Shown here: in pieces, positions 17,920-27,094 of the stretch
Numbering within the stretch: the first letter of the stretch is position 1
Layout: the number at the start of each line of letters is the position of its first letter
Assembly: GCF_003457605.1 (NCBI RefSeq)
Contig: NZ_QRAN01000015.1
Location: 1 to 64,000, forward strand
Origin: Seongchinamella sediminis
Lineage (GTDB): Bacteria > Pseudomonadota > Gammaproteobacteria > Pseudomonadales > Halieaceae
DNA: 64,000 nt
Direction: 5' to 3'
Notes under the pieces: generated by a model
What the model saw: only the letters and a program-made list of their open reading frames with translations
Databases searched by the model: none
What the model was told of the DNA's origin: nothing
Translations under genes and position numbers: made by a program

Positions 17920-19335
17920 TTATGCCCTGGCAGCGGCCGCCGGTGGCGTTACCACGGGCTCCGCCCACGCGCGGGCCTCGTCGATGCTGTTGCGGTAATA
18001 GCGCAGCGTGGAGGTCATCAGCAGCGCACTCAGGGGCATAATCACGGCGCACACCAGAGACAGCGCCAGCGCGATGTTGCCTTTATCCTGCAATACATAG
18101 TCACTGATCAGGGCGATCAGCGTCGGCCCTATACCCATTGCCATCAGATTCCCGATCATGAAATAGATCGCAATGACCTGGGCGCGGAACTGGTTGGGTG
18201 TAATAAGCTGCAGCGACAGCCCCGGCAGGCTCTGGACCGCACCGAAGAAAAAACTCGCCAGCGCCAGCATCACGGTAAAACTGATACTTTCGGGCATCAC
18301 CGGGGCGGCAATCGCGAAAGGCGTCGCCAGCAGGAAGGAGAACAGCGCGGTACGCACCGATGCATCAGACTTGCCCTTGCGGGTTAACCAGTCGGCACAG
18401 CGTCCACCGGCATAGACGCCGGCGGTCGAACACAGCAACAGAATACTGCCGTAGAGCAGTCCGGTCTGCATTGCGGTCCACTCGAACCGCCGGATCATGA
18501 TCGTTGGCGTCCAGGTCATGTAGCCAATGGGCGCCATCCCGTAAAACGAATACGCGAGAGTGACCAGGGTGAAAGGCTTCCAGCGCTGCTTCAGGAAATG
18601 CAGCAGTGAGGCCTCCTTTGCCTTCGAAGCCCTTGCATCGGGTCCATTCGAGAGGGGCGATGCCTGAAGCACCCCCCGCCGCGGCGGTTCGCGTATCAAC
18701 AGCACGGTGGCCGCGATCAACAGGCCCGGCAGGCCAACGAAGATAAAAGTGGTTTGCCATGAGGCCAACGCGCCGACCAAGGGCAGCTCGATGGGGGGTA
18801 GCTGCGCGATGTAGGCCACCGCGGCGCCGCCAATAATCAACGCCAGGCCGGCGCCAATGTAGGCCCCCATGGTGTAAACGGCAATCGCGCCACCGCGCTT
18901 CTCCGCAGGGAACGAGTCGGCGATGAGCGAGAACGCCGCCGGCGACAGGGCGGCCTCACCCACGGCGACCCCCATTCGCGCCGCAAAAATCTTGCCGTAG
19001 GTATTTGCCACACCGGTCAGTACTGTCATCAAACTCCAAATCAGGATTCCCCACATGATAAGGAGTCGCCTGCTGAAGCGATCCGCCAGCCACCCCAGGG
19101 GAATGCCCATGCTCATGTAGAAGATTGAAAACGCTGCGCCGGCCAGAAGACTGAACTGGGTATCGCTCAGCTGCAGATCCTGTGAGATGGGATCGACCAG
19201 CAGGGTGATCAGCTGCCGGTCGATGAAGGATGAAATATAGGCGACCAGCAGCACCGCGACCATAAACCAGGCTCGCCTGGGGCTTGGCCACATCGGTTCT
19301 GCTTCGACGTTATTATTTTCTGCTGAATCTTTCAT
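17920..19335 (-). CDS. MFS transporter (spinster-like)
   Basis: 471-residue inner-membrane transporter with twelve predicted helices. The N-terminal part AYISSFIDRQLITLLVDPIS and the loop MGIPLGWLADRFSRRLLIMW carry the MFS signature between helices 2 and 3, in the pattern of spinster-like importers or exporters of organic acids and lipids. Substrate unknown. ATG 19335 is preferred over an upstream TTG at 19356, though the ribosome site is weak. Last gene of the minus-strand group TonB receptor-SDR-SnoaL-MFS, so it may move the receptor's substrate or product across the inner membrane. Confidence 0.85.
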   Translation of the reverse strand: MKDSAENNNVEAEPMWPSPRRAWFMVAVLLVAYISSFIDRQLITLLVDPISQDLQLSDTQFSLLAGAAFSIFYMSMGIPLGWLADRFSRRLLIMWGILIWSLMTVLTGVANTYGKIFAARMGVAVGEAALSPAAFSLIADSFPAEKRGGAIAVYTMGAYIGAGLALIIGGAAVAYIAQLPPIELPLVGALASWQTTFIFVGLPGLLIAATVLLIREPPRRGVLQASPLSNGPDARASKAKEASLLHFLKQRWKPFTLVTLAYSFYGMAPIGYMTWTPTIMIRRFEWTAMQTGLLYGSILLLCSTAGVYAGGRCADWLTRKGKSDASVRTALFSFLLATPFAIAAPVMPESISFTVMLALASFFFGAVQSLPGLSLQLITPNQFRAQVIAIYFMIGNLMAMGIGPTLIALISDYVLQDKGNIALALSLVCAVIMPLSALLMTSTLRYYRNSIDEARAWAEPVVTPPAAAARA

Positions 19336-19389
19336 AATTGCGCATTCACGTGGCAAGTCTTGTGACTCTTATCGATTTACAGGCCGTTG

Positions 19390-19785
19390 TCACGCGCCGC
19401 TTCTCCTTGAAGTATGCTCGTGAAGAACCTTCCACTTCCCACCCTCATCTCGTTTGTAGATGTGGGTGAACTTGCCGCCAACGACCTCCTCGTTCGGAAA
19501 CCAGTGATCCCAGCTACCGACCGCCAGCACGGTGTCTGCTGCCAGCGGCTGCACATGTTCTATATCGGCGCCAAAGGTTCCCATCTGGTCCACGGGGTAG
19601 GCGTTTCTGAACATCTCTTCGATGATCGGCCAACCTGCCTTGGCATCGCCCCCTGCAGCCACGGAGGTTTCGGGGCCATGGCAGAACTGTGCCAGGAAGC
19701 CATCCATGTCGCCGCTGTTCCAGGTTTTTTTCAATTCCTCGAGAACATTGACGATGCTTGCCTTATCTTTGGTGTCGAGAGTCAT
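19390..19785 (-). CDS. SnoaL/NTF2-like protein
   Basis: 131 residues with the cone-shaped NTF2 fold pattern: N-terminal helices (DKASIVNVLEELKKTWNSGD, MDGFLAQF) followed by strands (VLAVGSWDHWFP, GKFTHIYKRDEGGKWKVLHEH). It fits the DUF4440/SgcJ group, which includes isomerases, hydrolases and proteins of unknown role acting on cyclic organic molecules. No catalytic residues can be assigned. ATG 19785 has AAGGA upstream; a longer frame to 19869 lacks family similarity. Lies 54 nt upstream of the MFS gene. Confidence 0.75.
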   Translation of the reverse strand: MTLDTKDKASIVNVLEELKKTWNSGDMDGFLAQFCHGPETSVAAGGDAKAGWPIIEEMFRNAYPVDQMGTFGADIEHVQPLAADTVLAVGSWDHWFPNEEVVGGKFTHIYKRDEGGKWKVLHEHTSRRSGA

Positions 19786-19916
19786 TTTGCTTGGATCCTT
19801 ATTTTTGGGCTGATTGGAGTCGTCTGTTACAGCCGGCGACCAGGGCCACCGGCTATGGACGTGAAACATGGCGATTGGCCGGCTGTACTCGCAGTGCAGC
19901 CAACCCGGGCAGTGAA

Positions 19917-20918
19917 TTACTGCACTGCACGCAAGGCCGCCGATGTTGATGGGGCTTCGACGCCCGTAAACTCGCTACAGAAGCCGGCAAGATAGTCCGC
20001 CAGCGCTTCCGGGCTGTCCTGGTTTACGCTCGTATGGGCGTAGATGTGCGCGGGGCGAATTTTCCTGTCAAACCAGATGAGGTCGTTGTGTGGTTGCGCA
20101 GGCCGCTTGCTCGCCAGCCAGAGGATGGTGTCCGCTCCCTGCAGTTCATCGCGCAACACGCTTTTCAGAATTTTGCGGAATCGCGGCATGCCGGTGCGCA
20201 CGCCACCGGTATCTGACCAACCGGGATGCATGACATAAAACGTGCGCTGGCCGGTATGCGCTGAACGGCGCCAGTAGTCGGTCAGTGCAACCTGGGCCCG
20301 CTTGTGCTGGCCGTATGCAACCACACCGCTGTAGGTCGCGGACTGGTTATTCATCATATCAAGACGCAAGGGTTGGTTGTACATGCCGCCGGAGGACACA
20401 TTGACGACCACCGCATCACTGGCGAGCGTGTCATTACTGATCACACCTTCAGTCAGCAGAAAGTGGTTCAGCAAATTGGTCGCGAAGGAGAGCTCAAGAT
20501 TCTCCTCGGTCACGCTGAGTTGGGCCTGCAGGATCCCCACATTATTCACCAGTACATCGATCTTTTCACCAACAGCAGCCAGTTGCCGCACCAGGCGCGC
20601 GGTGTCGCGCATCAGGGAGAGATCACATACCATTGGCACGACCAGCGCGGCCGCGTCTTTTTCCAGCGATTGCACCAGCGCATCGAGCTTGCCCTGGTTG
20701 CGGGCTACTGCCAGCACCCTGCCGCCGGCTCCTGCGACCTGTCTGACAACCTCGCCGCCAATGCCGCCGGAGGCACCCGTTACCAGCCAGGTTTTACCTT
20801 CAGCCTGCAGGGGCACGTTCTGCCAGAAGGGTCGCCGCGCATAATAGCCAATGGCACTGAAGCTCGGGGTAAAGCGGCTGTAAAAGACCGCGATTTTCCT
20901 TAACTGTTGCAAATTCAA
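19917..20918 (-). CDS. Short-chain dehydrogenase/reductase
   Basis: 333 residues, longer than a classical SDR because of a roughly 40-residue N-terminal extension (NLQQLRKIAVFYSRFTPSFS). The NAD(P) site TGASGGIGGEV, the NNVG motif (DVLVNNVGIL), the catalytic serine (VNVSSGGMYN) and YxxxK (YGQHK) are all present, so it should be active. The substrate is unknown; similarity of pattern to DHRS12-like SDRs suggests a lipid, retinoid or steroid-like alcohol. Start is TTG at 20918 with AAGGAGT 7 nt upstream. Second gene after the TonB receptor in the operon (94-nt gap). Confidence 0.85.
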   Translation of the reverse strand: MNLQQLRKIAVFYSRFTPSFSAIGYYARRPFWQNVPLQAEGKTWLVTGASGGIGGEVVRQVAGAGGRVLAVARNQGKLDALVQSLEKDAAALVVPMVCDLSLMRDTARLVRQLAAVGEKIDVLVNNVGILQAQLSVTEENLELSFATNLLNHFLLTEGVISNDTLASDAVVVNVSSGGMYNQPLRLDMMNNQSATYSGVVAYGQHKRAQVALTDYWRRSAHTGQRTFYVMHPGWSDTGGVRTGMPRFRKILKSVLRDELQGADTILWLASKRPAQPHNDLIWFDRKIRPAHIYAHTSVNQDSPEALADYLAGFCSEFTGVEAPSTSAALRAVQ

Positions 20919-21012
20919 GGTACTACTCCTTATTCATTCAGGGTTCGCCATGGCCGCACCGGTCAACGCCTGCCGACCGTTCGGCCAATAGCGAACACTT
21001 GTTGTTCCCGCG

Positions 21013-23292
21013 CTAGAACGACCAGCTAAATTCCACGCCGTAGGTTCGCGGTGGTGTATACACGCTGATCTCGTCGTTGAAGATTGCCGTGATGTTGCTT
21101 CTGTAGACCTCGTCGGACAGGTTCTTGCCCCAGGCGGAGATAGTCCACGGCTTGGAATACGGGGCCAGGGTGACCCGCGCGTCCAGCAGGCCATAGCTGT
21201 CTTCGCTATTGGTGTTTTGCGGCCCCCAGTACATCTTGTCCTGCCAGGTGTAGTTCATGTTGAAGCGCAGCGCGTCAGACCACGAGCCGAGATCGGCGCT
21301 GTAGTCGATACCCACGTTGAACTGCGACTGAGGCGTTCTCTGCAGGCGGTTGCCGGAGTTATCGGTGCCGTTGGATTCGATGAAATCGACATATTCTGTA
21401 TCGAGGTAGGAGCCTGACAGCGAAATGACCAGTGACTCCGAAGCCGCAATCAGCATCTCCAGTTCGACGCCCCGGATACTGGCGTCAGCGGCGTTTTCAG
21501 TGACGTTGCACAGACACTCACCATTGGTCTGGGATACCTGGAGATCGGTATAGTCCATATCAAATACCGCGCCGTTGATGCGCATGCGACCGTCCCAGAA
21601 GTCATACTTGGCGCCGATTTCAATGCTGGTGACCAGTTCGGGGTCAAAAGCCAGCGCCGCCGCGACTGCGTTGGGGGGGGTATCCTCGAAACCGCCACCC
21701 TTAAAGCCCCTGGTCGCACTGACATAGGTCAGCAGGTCGTCGAAGGGGGTATATTCGAGGGTCAGCTGTGGCGTCAGTTCTGACCATTCCTCGCTGTAGG
21801 ACACGTCGTATCCGGGAGACGTCACCAGCGGTACCGCCGGAACGCCATCCGGTGGGTTGAACTTGTCGCCGGTGGTGCGGGCGATGGCGATGGTCTGGCC
21901 GCTTTTCTCGTCCCTGGTGTAGCGTGCGCCTGCAGTCAGCTTCCACTGCTCGTTAAAGCGGTAGCCGAGCTGGGCAAACACCGCCTGGGTGGTATTTTCC
22001 GCTTCCCCAAGCCAGTGGCTCTCGCCGCTCAGTCCGGGCACCCCCAGCAGCTTGTTCTGGGCCGTAAACCTGTCGAACTTCTCGTTTTCGTCGCGCTGGT
22101 AGTAGGCCCCGACGAGCCAGTCCCAGTTACTCTGGCTGTAATTGGAGGTCACCCGCAATTCCTGCGAGAACTGCTCGATATCCTCCTGCTCCCACACCGG
22201 CTCGATGAAGGGGATCAGGTCTTCCAGCCCCGGGCTGATCGCGGCCACGGCATCGTAGCTGACGCCAGTCTGGCTGTAACGACTCTCCCCGTTGCCCGCG
22301 CGATACCCGGTGATGGAGGTCAGGGTCAGCTCTGAAGCAAACTCTTTTTCCACGTTGAGAATCACGCTGTAGGACTCGCGCTCCACGGTCGAGCGTTCCT
22401 CACCGTCGACATAGGGCAGGCTGCCAACGGCACTTTGACGCTCGTCCAGGCCCAGCCCCTCGTGCACATTACTCCACTGGCCAAGGGCAAACGGCTCGGT
22501 GCCGGGCTGCTTTACCGGGTGCCTGTTGATGCCGTTGCCGGAATCTTCGCTGTACTCTGCGATCAGGCGGGCCGTGAGCATCCTCTCATCGTCCTCATAC
22601 AGAAGCTGGGCGCGGGCCTGGACCGAATTCAGGTCCTCCAGCTCGCGGCCGTTGACAACATCTTCGGCATAACCCGCGCGGTCGCGGGTCTGGAAGGAAA
22701 CGCGACCGGCCAACTTGTCAGTCAGCGCGCCGGTAAAATAACCGCGGGTGCCAAGCCCATCATAATTGCTGCCCAGCACCGTGAACTTTGCTTCTCGCTC
22801 GAACTGCGGTTTGGCGGAAAAGATGCTGAGGGCGCCACCGACAACATTTTTCCCCAGCAACACCCCCTGTGGGCCCCGAATCACTTCCACCCGCTCCAGG
22901 TCAAAGAAGTCCGGGCTCATCAGCCCCATACGACCGACGTAGACATCGTCCACGAACATCCCGACGGAGGGGTCGGCGGTCGGCGAATCGAGGCGTGTAT
23001 TGGTGATCCCGCGCATGTTCAACTCGAGGTCGAACGCGCCACCCGTCATGGAGAAGCCAGTGACACTCTTTGCCAGGTCCTCGGCGTTGTAGATGCCGTT
23101 GGCTTCCAGCTTGTCGCCGGTTACCGCCGCAATGGAAAGCGACGAGTCCTGGAGGCCGACGGCGCGCTTCTGCGCGGTGACCACAACTTCCTCCAGTGCT
23201 GGAGATCCCTGGGCGTTGGTATGGAGACACACTGAAGCCATGGCAGCTGCGAGCAACAGTCTGTCGAACTTTGATGGGGGCAAGGTGAACAT
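21013..23292 (-). CDS. TonB-dependent outer-membrane receptor
   Basis: 759 residues. Signal peptide (LLLAAAMASVCLHTNAQG), a TonB-box-like EEVVVTAQK at about 34-42, a plug domain (about 50-165, with LNMRGI, FVDDVYVGR and VEVIRGPQGVLLGKN), then a beta-barrel ending in FSWSF with a C-terminal aromatic. Of the group of receptors common in marine gammaproteobacteria that import organic compounds or siderophores; no heme or B12 motif is visible. The neighbours (SDR, SnoaL, MFS) suggest an organic carbon substrate. Start ATG 23292 with AAGGA upstream, and promoter at 23360-23388. Confidence 0.93.
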   Translation of the reverse strand: MFTLPPSKFDRLLLAAAMASVCLHTNAQGSPALEEVVVTAQKRAVGLQDSSLSIAAVTGDKLEANGIYNAEDLAKSVTGFSMTGGAFDLELNMRGITNTRLDSPTADPSVGMFVDDVYVGRMGLMSPDFFDLERVEVIRGPQGVLLGKNVVGGALSIFSAKPQFEREAKFTVLGSNYDGLGTRGYFTGALTDKLAGRVSFQTRDRAGYAEDVVNGRELEDLNSVQARAQLLYEDDERMLTARLIAEYSEDSGNGINRHPVKQPGTEPFALGQWSNVHEGLGLDERQSAVGSLPYVDGEERSTVERESYSVILNVEKEFASELTLTSITGYRAGNGESRYSQTGVSYDAVAAISPGLEDLIPFIEPVWEQEDIEQFSQELRVTSNYSQSNWDWLVGAYYQRDENEKFDRFTAQNKLLGVPGLSGESHWLGEAENTTQAVFAQLGYRFNEQWKLTAGARYTRDEKSGQTIAIARTTGDKFNPPDGVPAVPLVTSPGYDVSYSEEWSELTPQLTLEYTPFDDLLTYVSATRGFKGGGFEDTPPNAVAAALAFDPELVTSIEIGAKYDFWDGRMRINGAVFDMDYTDLQVSQTNGECLCNVTENAADASIRGVELEMLIAASESLVISLSGSYLDTEYVDFIESNGTDNSGNRLQRTPQSQFNVGIDYSADLGSWSDALRFNMNYTWQDKMYWGPQNTNSEDSYGLLDARVTLAPYSKPWTISAWGKNLSDEVYRSNITAIFNDEISVYTPPRTYGVEFSWSF

Positions 23293-23713
23293 GAGCGGTC
23301 CTTTTTTTCTGCTGTGGAATTTTAGTTATTGCAGTAGGTTCTACTACGCAAGTGACTCGAGATTACGACCAACCGCGGGCCCTGTCAATACTTGCATTAA
23401 AGGATTTAAAGAGCAAAGGCACCAACAATGCCTATATATTAGTTTTTATTAAATTTTATAAACTACTGATTTATATAGCTTTTGCCTTGTTTTTGTGTTT
23501 TTCTCGGTTTTCGATATTGGTTTCAAATAAAGACTATTTATAAAACCAATGGAGTCTGCCGCGCCCCGAGACAGCCGTCATCAGGGTATTCAGGAGGGGC
23601 TGGGATGGGCTACAGGAGGGAGTCAGGCGTCGCCAGGCGGGGGGCGATCAATCGCCGATCGAGAAACGGGCGGCCCGGGTACCCGCTAGCGCGGTGCAGG
23701 CCCAAATCAGGAC
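23293..23713. other. Gene-free 421-bp region with an A/T-rich core
   Basis: Holds the TonB-receptor promoter (23360-23388), then a stretch from about 23390 to 23555 that is much richer in A and T than the rest of the window. I see no gene with a family resemblance; the short plus-strand frames here have low-complexity, biased composition. The A/T-rich block may be a nucleoid-protein (H-NS/MvaT-like) binding region or a mark of horizontal transfer. Confidence 0.6.
23360..23388 (-). promoter_or_regulatory. Promoter of the TonB-receptor operon
   Basis: On the minus strand a perfect -35 TTGACA (23383-23388) and a -10 TAATCT (23360-23365) are separated by 17 bp. Predicted transcription starts about 60 nt upstream of the receptor ATG. 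The spacer contains GGGCCCGCGG, unlike the A/T-rich sequence just upstream, which could act as an UP-like or silencing region. Confidence 0.7.
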
Positions 23714-24691
23714 TTACTCAATCAATCCCATGCCGCGCCGCATTTGCTCGTGGTCGTAGTACTCGCGCCAGACCTTGATCTTGCCGTCGGCAATTTCCAT
23801 CGAGCCGAATACCGGAACAGAAACATGATGGCCGTTGTAATCGAAATCATCCACGCGCTCTATCATTACCACGCCATCAATGACCCCCATGCGGAGATCC
23901 TTGAATGCTACCCGGGTTAACGCGGGCCCGACGCGCTCAATATGAGCGCGCATGGCTTCTGGTCCGTGCATGGGTTCCTTTTCAACATAGTGAACCACTC
24001 CGTCGCGGGCAATTAACGAGGCCACCTTGTCCCAGTCCAGTGCTTCATAGGCGTCGAGCATGGCTTGCGCAACCGCCAGCTTATCGGCGTCACTCATCTC
24101 ACCCAGGCCCGCCGCAGGCTCATCGGGAGCAACAGGATGCGCCGGCTCTCCTTCGACAAGGCCCAGCTCGGAAAGCAGCCAGTTGCGATCGTAGTATTCC
24201 CGCCACAGCCTGACCTGGCCATCCTCAATGGTCATCACGCCAACGACAGGCACAATTCCCGACTTTCCGTTAAAGTCAAAACTTTCCAGCCGCTCAATAA
24301 CCACATTCCCGTCAAGCAGGCCCATCCGTAATACAATGAAATCCATTCTGCTCAGGCCGGTCTCAAAGCCCTGCAGTCGTTGGCGAAGCTTGTCCTCGCC
24401 CACGATCGGATCAAGCATCACGTTGTGCAGGGCGCCGTGCTCACCAAAGAGCTGGTAAACGCGCTCCCAGTCAAGGCCGGACCAGGCGTCCAGCATGCTT
24501 TGAGCTACCGCCAGCTTTTCGGAATCGGTCATCGAATTGTCTCCTGTTGCACCGGCTGAAGCCGATTTCGGTTCTGCGCTGCCGGCAGATGGTTGCGCTG
24601 AAACCGCGGTGGAATCTGGATTCGCTTGCGCGCATCCGGCTCCACCGAGCAGGACAACAAGCATGAGCGAGAGAATTCTTGCCTGTTTCAT
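23714..24691 (-). CDS. Lipoprotein with two limonene-epoxide-hydrolase-like domains
   Basis: 325 residues. Lipobox LLGGAGCAQA gives a lipidated Cys near residue 20, followed by an Ala/Ser-rich linker. Two homologous domains of the LEH/SnoaL type lie at about 55-180 and 195-320. Each starts (S)EKLAVAQSMLDAW / DKLAVAQAMLDAY and ends WREYYD. Using limonene-1,2-epoxide hydrolase as guide, domain 2 keeps Arg-x-Asp (ERVDDF) and the last Asp, while domain 1 has Arg-x-Glu (ERLESF). LEH enzymes are normally cytosolic single domains; a tandem lipoprotein is unusual. Start: ATG 24691 has AGAGG nine nt upstream; ATG 24700 is the alternative. Confidence 0.8.
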   Translation of the reverse strand: MKQARILSLMLVVLLGGAGCAQANPDSTAVSAQPSAGSAEPKSASAGATGDNSMTDSEKLAVAQSMLDAWSGLDWERVYQLFGEHGALHNVMLDPIVGEDKLRQRLQGFETGLSRMDFIVLRMGLLDGNVVIERLESFDFNGKSGIVPVVGVMTIEDGQVRLWREYYDRNWLLSELGLVEGEPAHPVAPDEPAAGLGEMSDADKLAVAQAMLDAYEALDWDKVASLIARDGVVHYVEKEPMHGPEAMRAHIERVGPALTRVAFKDLRMGVIDGVVMIERVDDFDYNGHHVSVPVFGSMEIADGKIKVWREYYDHEQMRRGMGLIE

Positions 24692-24748
24692 GAGGACCAT
24701 CCTCTATCCACCCTGCAAGGCCACGCGTACCCGGAATTTACCCAGAGG

Positions 24749-26998
24749 CTAGTCACCAAACAAGGACTGGAACCAGTCGCGAATGCCGGTCTTGCGCGGC
24801 GAACAGTTGGTGCTGCGCCGCGGCTGTGAACCCTCGACAAACGGCATGAGCTGGGCATTGGGGCAGCCCTCGCCGGTAATCCGGCCATTGCTGCTGTCTA
24901 TGGTTTCGAGCACCAGGCCCTCGGGCATATTGTAGGCCAGCGGCCGCTTGCTGGCGGCCGCCATGAAGTGAGACCAGACCCTGAGCGCGCCGCTGCTGCC
25001 GGTGAGACCGGTACCGCCATTGTCATCGCGGCCCATCCAGCTGACGGTGAGCAGGTCGCCGGAAAAGCCCGCAAACCAGGAATCGCGGCCATCGTTGGTG
25101 GTCCCGGATTTGCCCGCCACCGTCAGGGAGGACGGCAGGTAGCGATAGGCGCCCTTGCCGGTGCCGTTTTTCATCACATCGATCAGGGCATACTGCAGCA
25201 GGTAGACTGCCTGCAGACTAACCTCCCGATCGTAGGTGAGCTCATAGCGGGTATCGATCTCACCGTGGGCGTCCAGCACTGTGCGAATGGTCTTCAAGGG
25301 CGTGCGATACCCGCCGGAGGCAATGGTCTGGTAAAGAGTCGCCATATCGAAGGGCGAATACTCCCCGGCGCCCAGGGTCAGGGCCGGCACCTCCGGTACA
25401 TGGCCTTCGATCCCCAGCCGCCGCAACATGTCGGCGACCACGTCCAGCCCCAGGTCCAGCCCCAGCCGGGCCGTGGCCAGGTTGTAGGACCGGGACAGGG
25501 CCTTGAACAGCAGTACATCGCCGTGGGCCATACGATCGAAATTGCGTGGCTGCCAGGGTTCACCGGAGGGCTGGTCCACCGCCAACTCGGTATCGCTCAG
25601 TACGCTCGCCAGGGAGTAGCGCCGGGGCTGCTCCAGGGCCGCCAGGTACACCGCCGGCTTGAGCAGCGAACCGGCTGGCCGGCGCGCATCCACGGCGCGG
25701 TTGAAGCCGGCGTAACTGACCTTGCGCCCGCCCACCAGGGCGGCCACCTCACCGCTGTCGATGCGGGTCACGATGGACGCGGTTTCCAGTGAGCCACCGG
25801 CGTCGAGCTGGTTCAACACTGTGCCGGTGCTGCGTTCGAGCTGCCGCTGCAGCAGCGGATCAAAGGCCGTCAGGATGCTCAGGCCCTCGGAGGTGAGGTC
25901 CTCTTCCCGGTACTGCCGGCGCAGCTGCCGCCGCACCAGGTCCAGGTAGGCGGGGAAGGTGTCGCGGATTCGCGGCGCGCTGTTCAGGCCCAGCGGCATG
26001 GCCCTCGCCACGGCCGCGTGCTCTGCCGAAATCACCTCCTGCTCCACCATCAGGTTGAGCACCACATTGCGGCGCTCCCGGGCCCGCTCGGGGTTGCGCT
26101 GCGGATTGTACAGCGAGGGCCCCTTGATCATACCCACCAGCAGCGCCTGCTGGTGCAGCCCCAGTTGTTCCAGCGGGGTGTCGAAGTAGTGGCGCGCGGC
26201 GAGCGCGAAGCCATGAATGGCGCGGGGGCCCTCCTGGCCCAGGTAGACCTCGTTGATGTAGCTCTCGAGGATCTGGTCCTTCTGGTAGTGCAGCTCCAGC
26301 AGAATAGCCATCAACACCTCGTTGAGCTTGCGGACAATGGTCCGCTCCGGTGTCAGGTAGTAGTTTTTCACCAGCTGCTGGGTAATGGTGCTGCCGCCGG
26401 CGACCACCCGACCCGACACCAGGTTGCTGTAGGCTGCCCGGGCAATGCCGGTCAGCGAGAAGCCCCAGTGCTGGTAGAAGCGCTGGTCCTCCACCGCAAG
26501 CAGGCCCCGCCAGAGGGTTTCCGGCACGTCCTCGAGCCTGACCAGGACCCGGTCTTCGCCGTGGGTCGGATAAATGCCGCCTATTTGCACCGGGTCCAGG
26601 CGCATCAGGTCCACGCCGCGCCCGGATTCGGTGATGGACTGCACCCGGGTCGGGCCGAGCTCGACAATAATCCGCCGCGCCGGCTCCCGCTCGCTGGGGA
26701 AGTCAAAACCGCGGGTGTAAATCTCGAATCGGCCGCGATTGCGGGCTACCTGCCCCGGGTTGCGGGTATGGCCGACCTTGCGATAACCGAGGACTTCCAG
26801 CTCATAGGCCAGCTCGTCCGGCGTCAGCTCCGCCCCCGCGTATAGGTCCAGCGGGCGGGCATACACCTTGGCGGGCAGCTCCCACATCTTGTCTGTGAAC
26901 GTGGTGGTAATACGGGCATCGAGGTAGACGAGGTAGCCGGCGGCGACAACGGCCAGCACGACGGCGAGTTTGAACAGCAGGTGACGGGTTTTTTTCAT
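24749..26998 (-). CDS. mrcB: Penicillin-binding protein 1B
   Basis: Bifunctional class A PBP that polymerises and cross-links peptidoglycan in the periplasm. The 749 residues have a short cytosolic tail, one transmembrane helix (LLFKLAVVLAVVAAGYLVYL) and a UB2H-like region. The glycosyltransferase domain has AVEDQRFYQHWG and GGSTITQQLVKNYYL. The transpeptidase domain has SLLK as SxxK (PAGSLLKPAVYL), SRSYNLA as SxN, and KSGTTND as KTG. ATG 26998 gives MKKTRHLLFKL; an open frame extends upstream but has no family resemblance. Divergent from the PfkB kinase gene. Confidence 0.95.
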   Translation of the reverse strand: MKKTRHLLFKLAVVLAVVAAGYLVYLDARITTTFTDKMWELPAKVYARPLDLYAGAELTPDELAYELEVLGYRKVGHTRNPGQVARNRGRFEIYTRGFDFPSEREPARRIIVELGPTRVQSITESGRGVDLMRLDPVQIGGIYPTHGEDRVLVRLEDVPETLWRGLLAVEDQRFYQHWGFSLTGIARAAYSNLVSGRVVAGGSTITQQLVKNYYLTPERTIVRKLNEVLMAILLELHYQKDQILESYINEVYLGQEGPRAIHGFALAARHYFDTPLEQLGLHQQALLVGMIKGPSLYNPQRNPERARERRNVVLNLMVEQEVISAEHAAVARAMPLGLNSAPRIRDTFPAYLDLVRRQLRRQYREEDLTSEGLSILTAFDPLLQRQLERSTGTVLNQLDAGGSLETASIVTRIDSGEVAALVGGRKVSYAGFNRAVDARRPAGSLLKPAVYLAALEQPRRYSLASVLSDTELAVDQPSGEPWQPRNFDRMAHGDVLLFKALSRSYNLATARLGLDLGLDVVADMLRRLGIEGHVPEVPALTLGAGEYSPFDMATLYQTIASGGYRTPLKTIRTVLDAHGEIDTRYELTYDREVSLQAVYLLQYALIDVMKNGTGKGAYRYLPSSLTVAGKSGTTNDGRDSWFAGFSGDLLTVSWMGRDDNGGTGLTGSSGALRVWSHFMAAASKRPLAYNMPEGLVLETIDSSNGRITGEGCPNAQLMPFVEGSQPRRSTNCSPRKTGIRDWFQSLFGD

Positions 26999-27094
26999 AG
27001 CGGGCGAGTGTAACTTAGTTTCTCGCCTGAATTCACAGTGGAATTGCGTGGGTTTTACCGGATAATACGCCGCTGACCTGACCGGGACCGAAAC

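Noticed and set aside
23352-23543. Short plus-strand frames in the A/T-rich block
   Set aside because: Low-complexity, overlaps the receptor promoter, no start signal.
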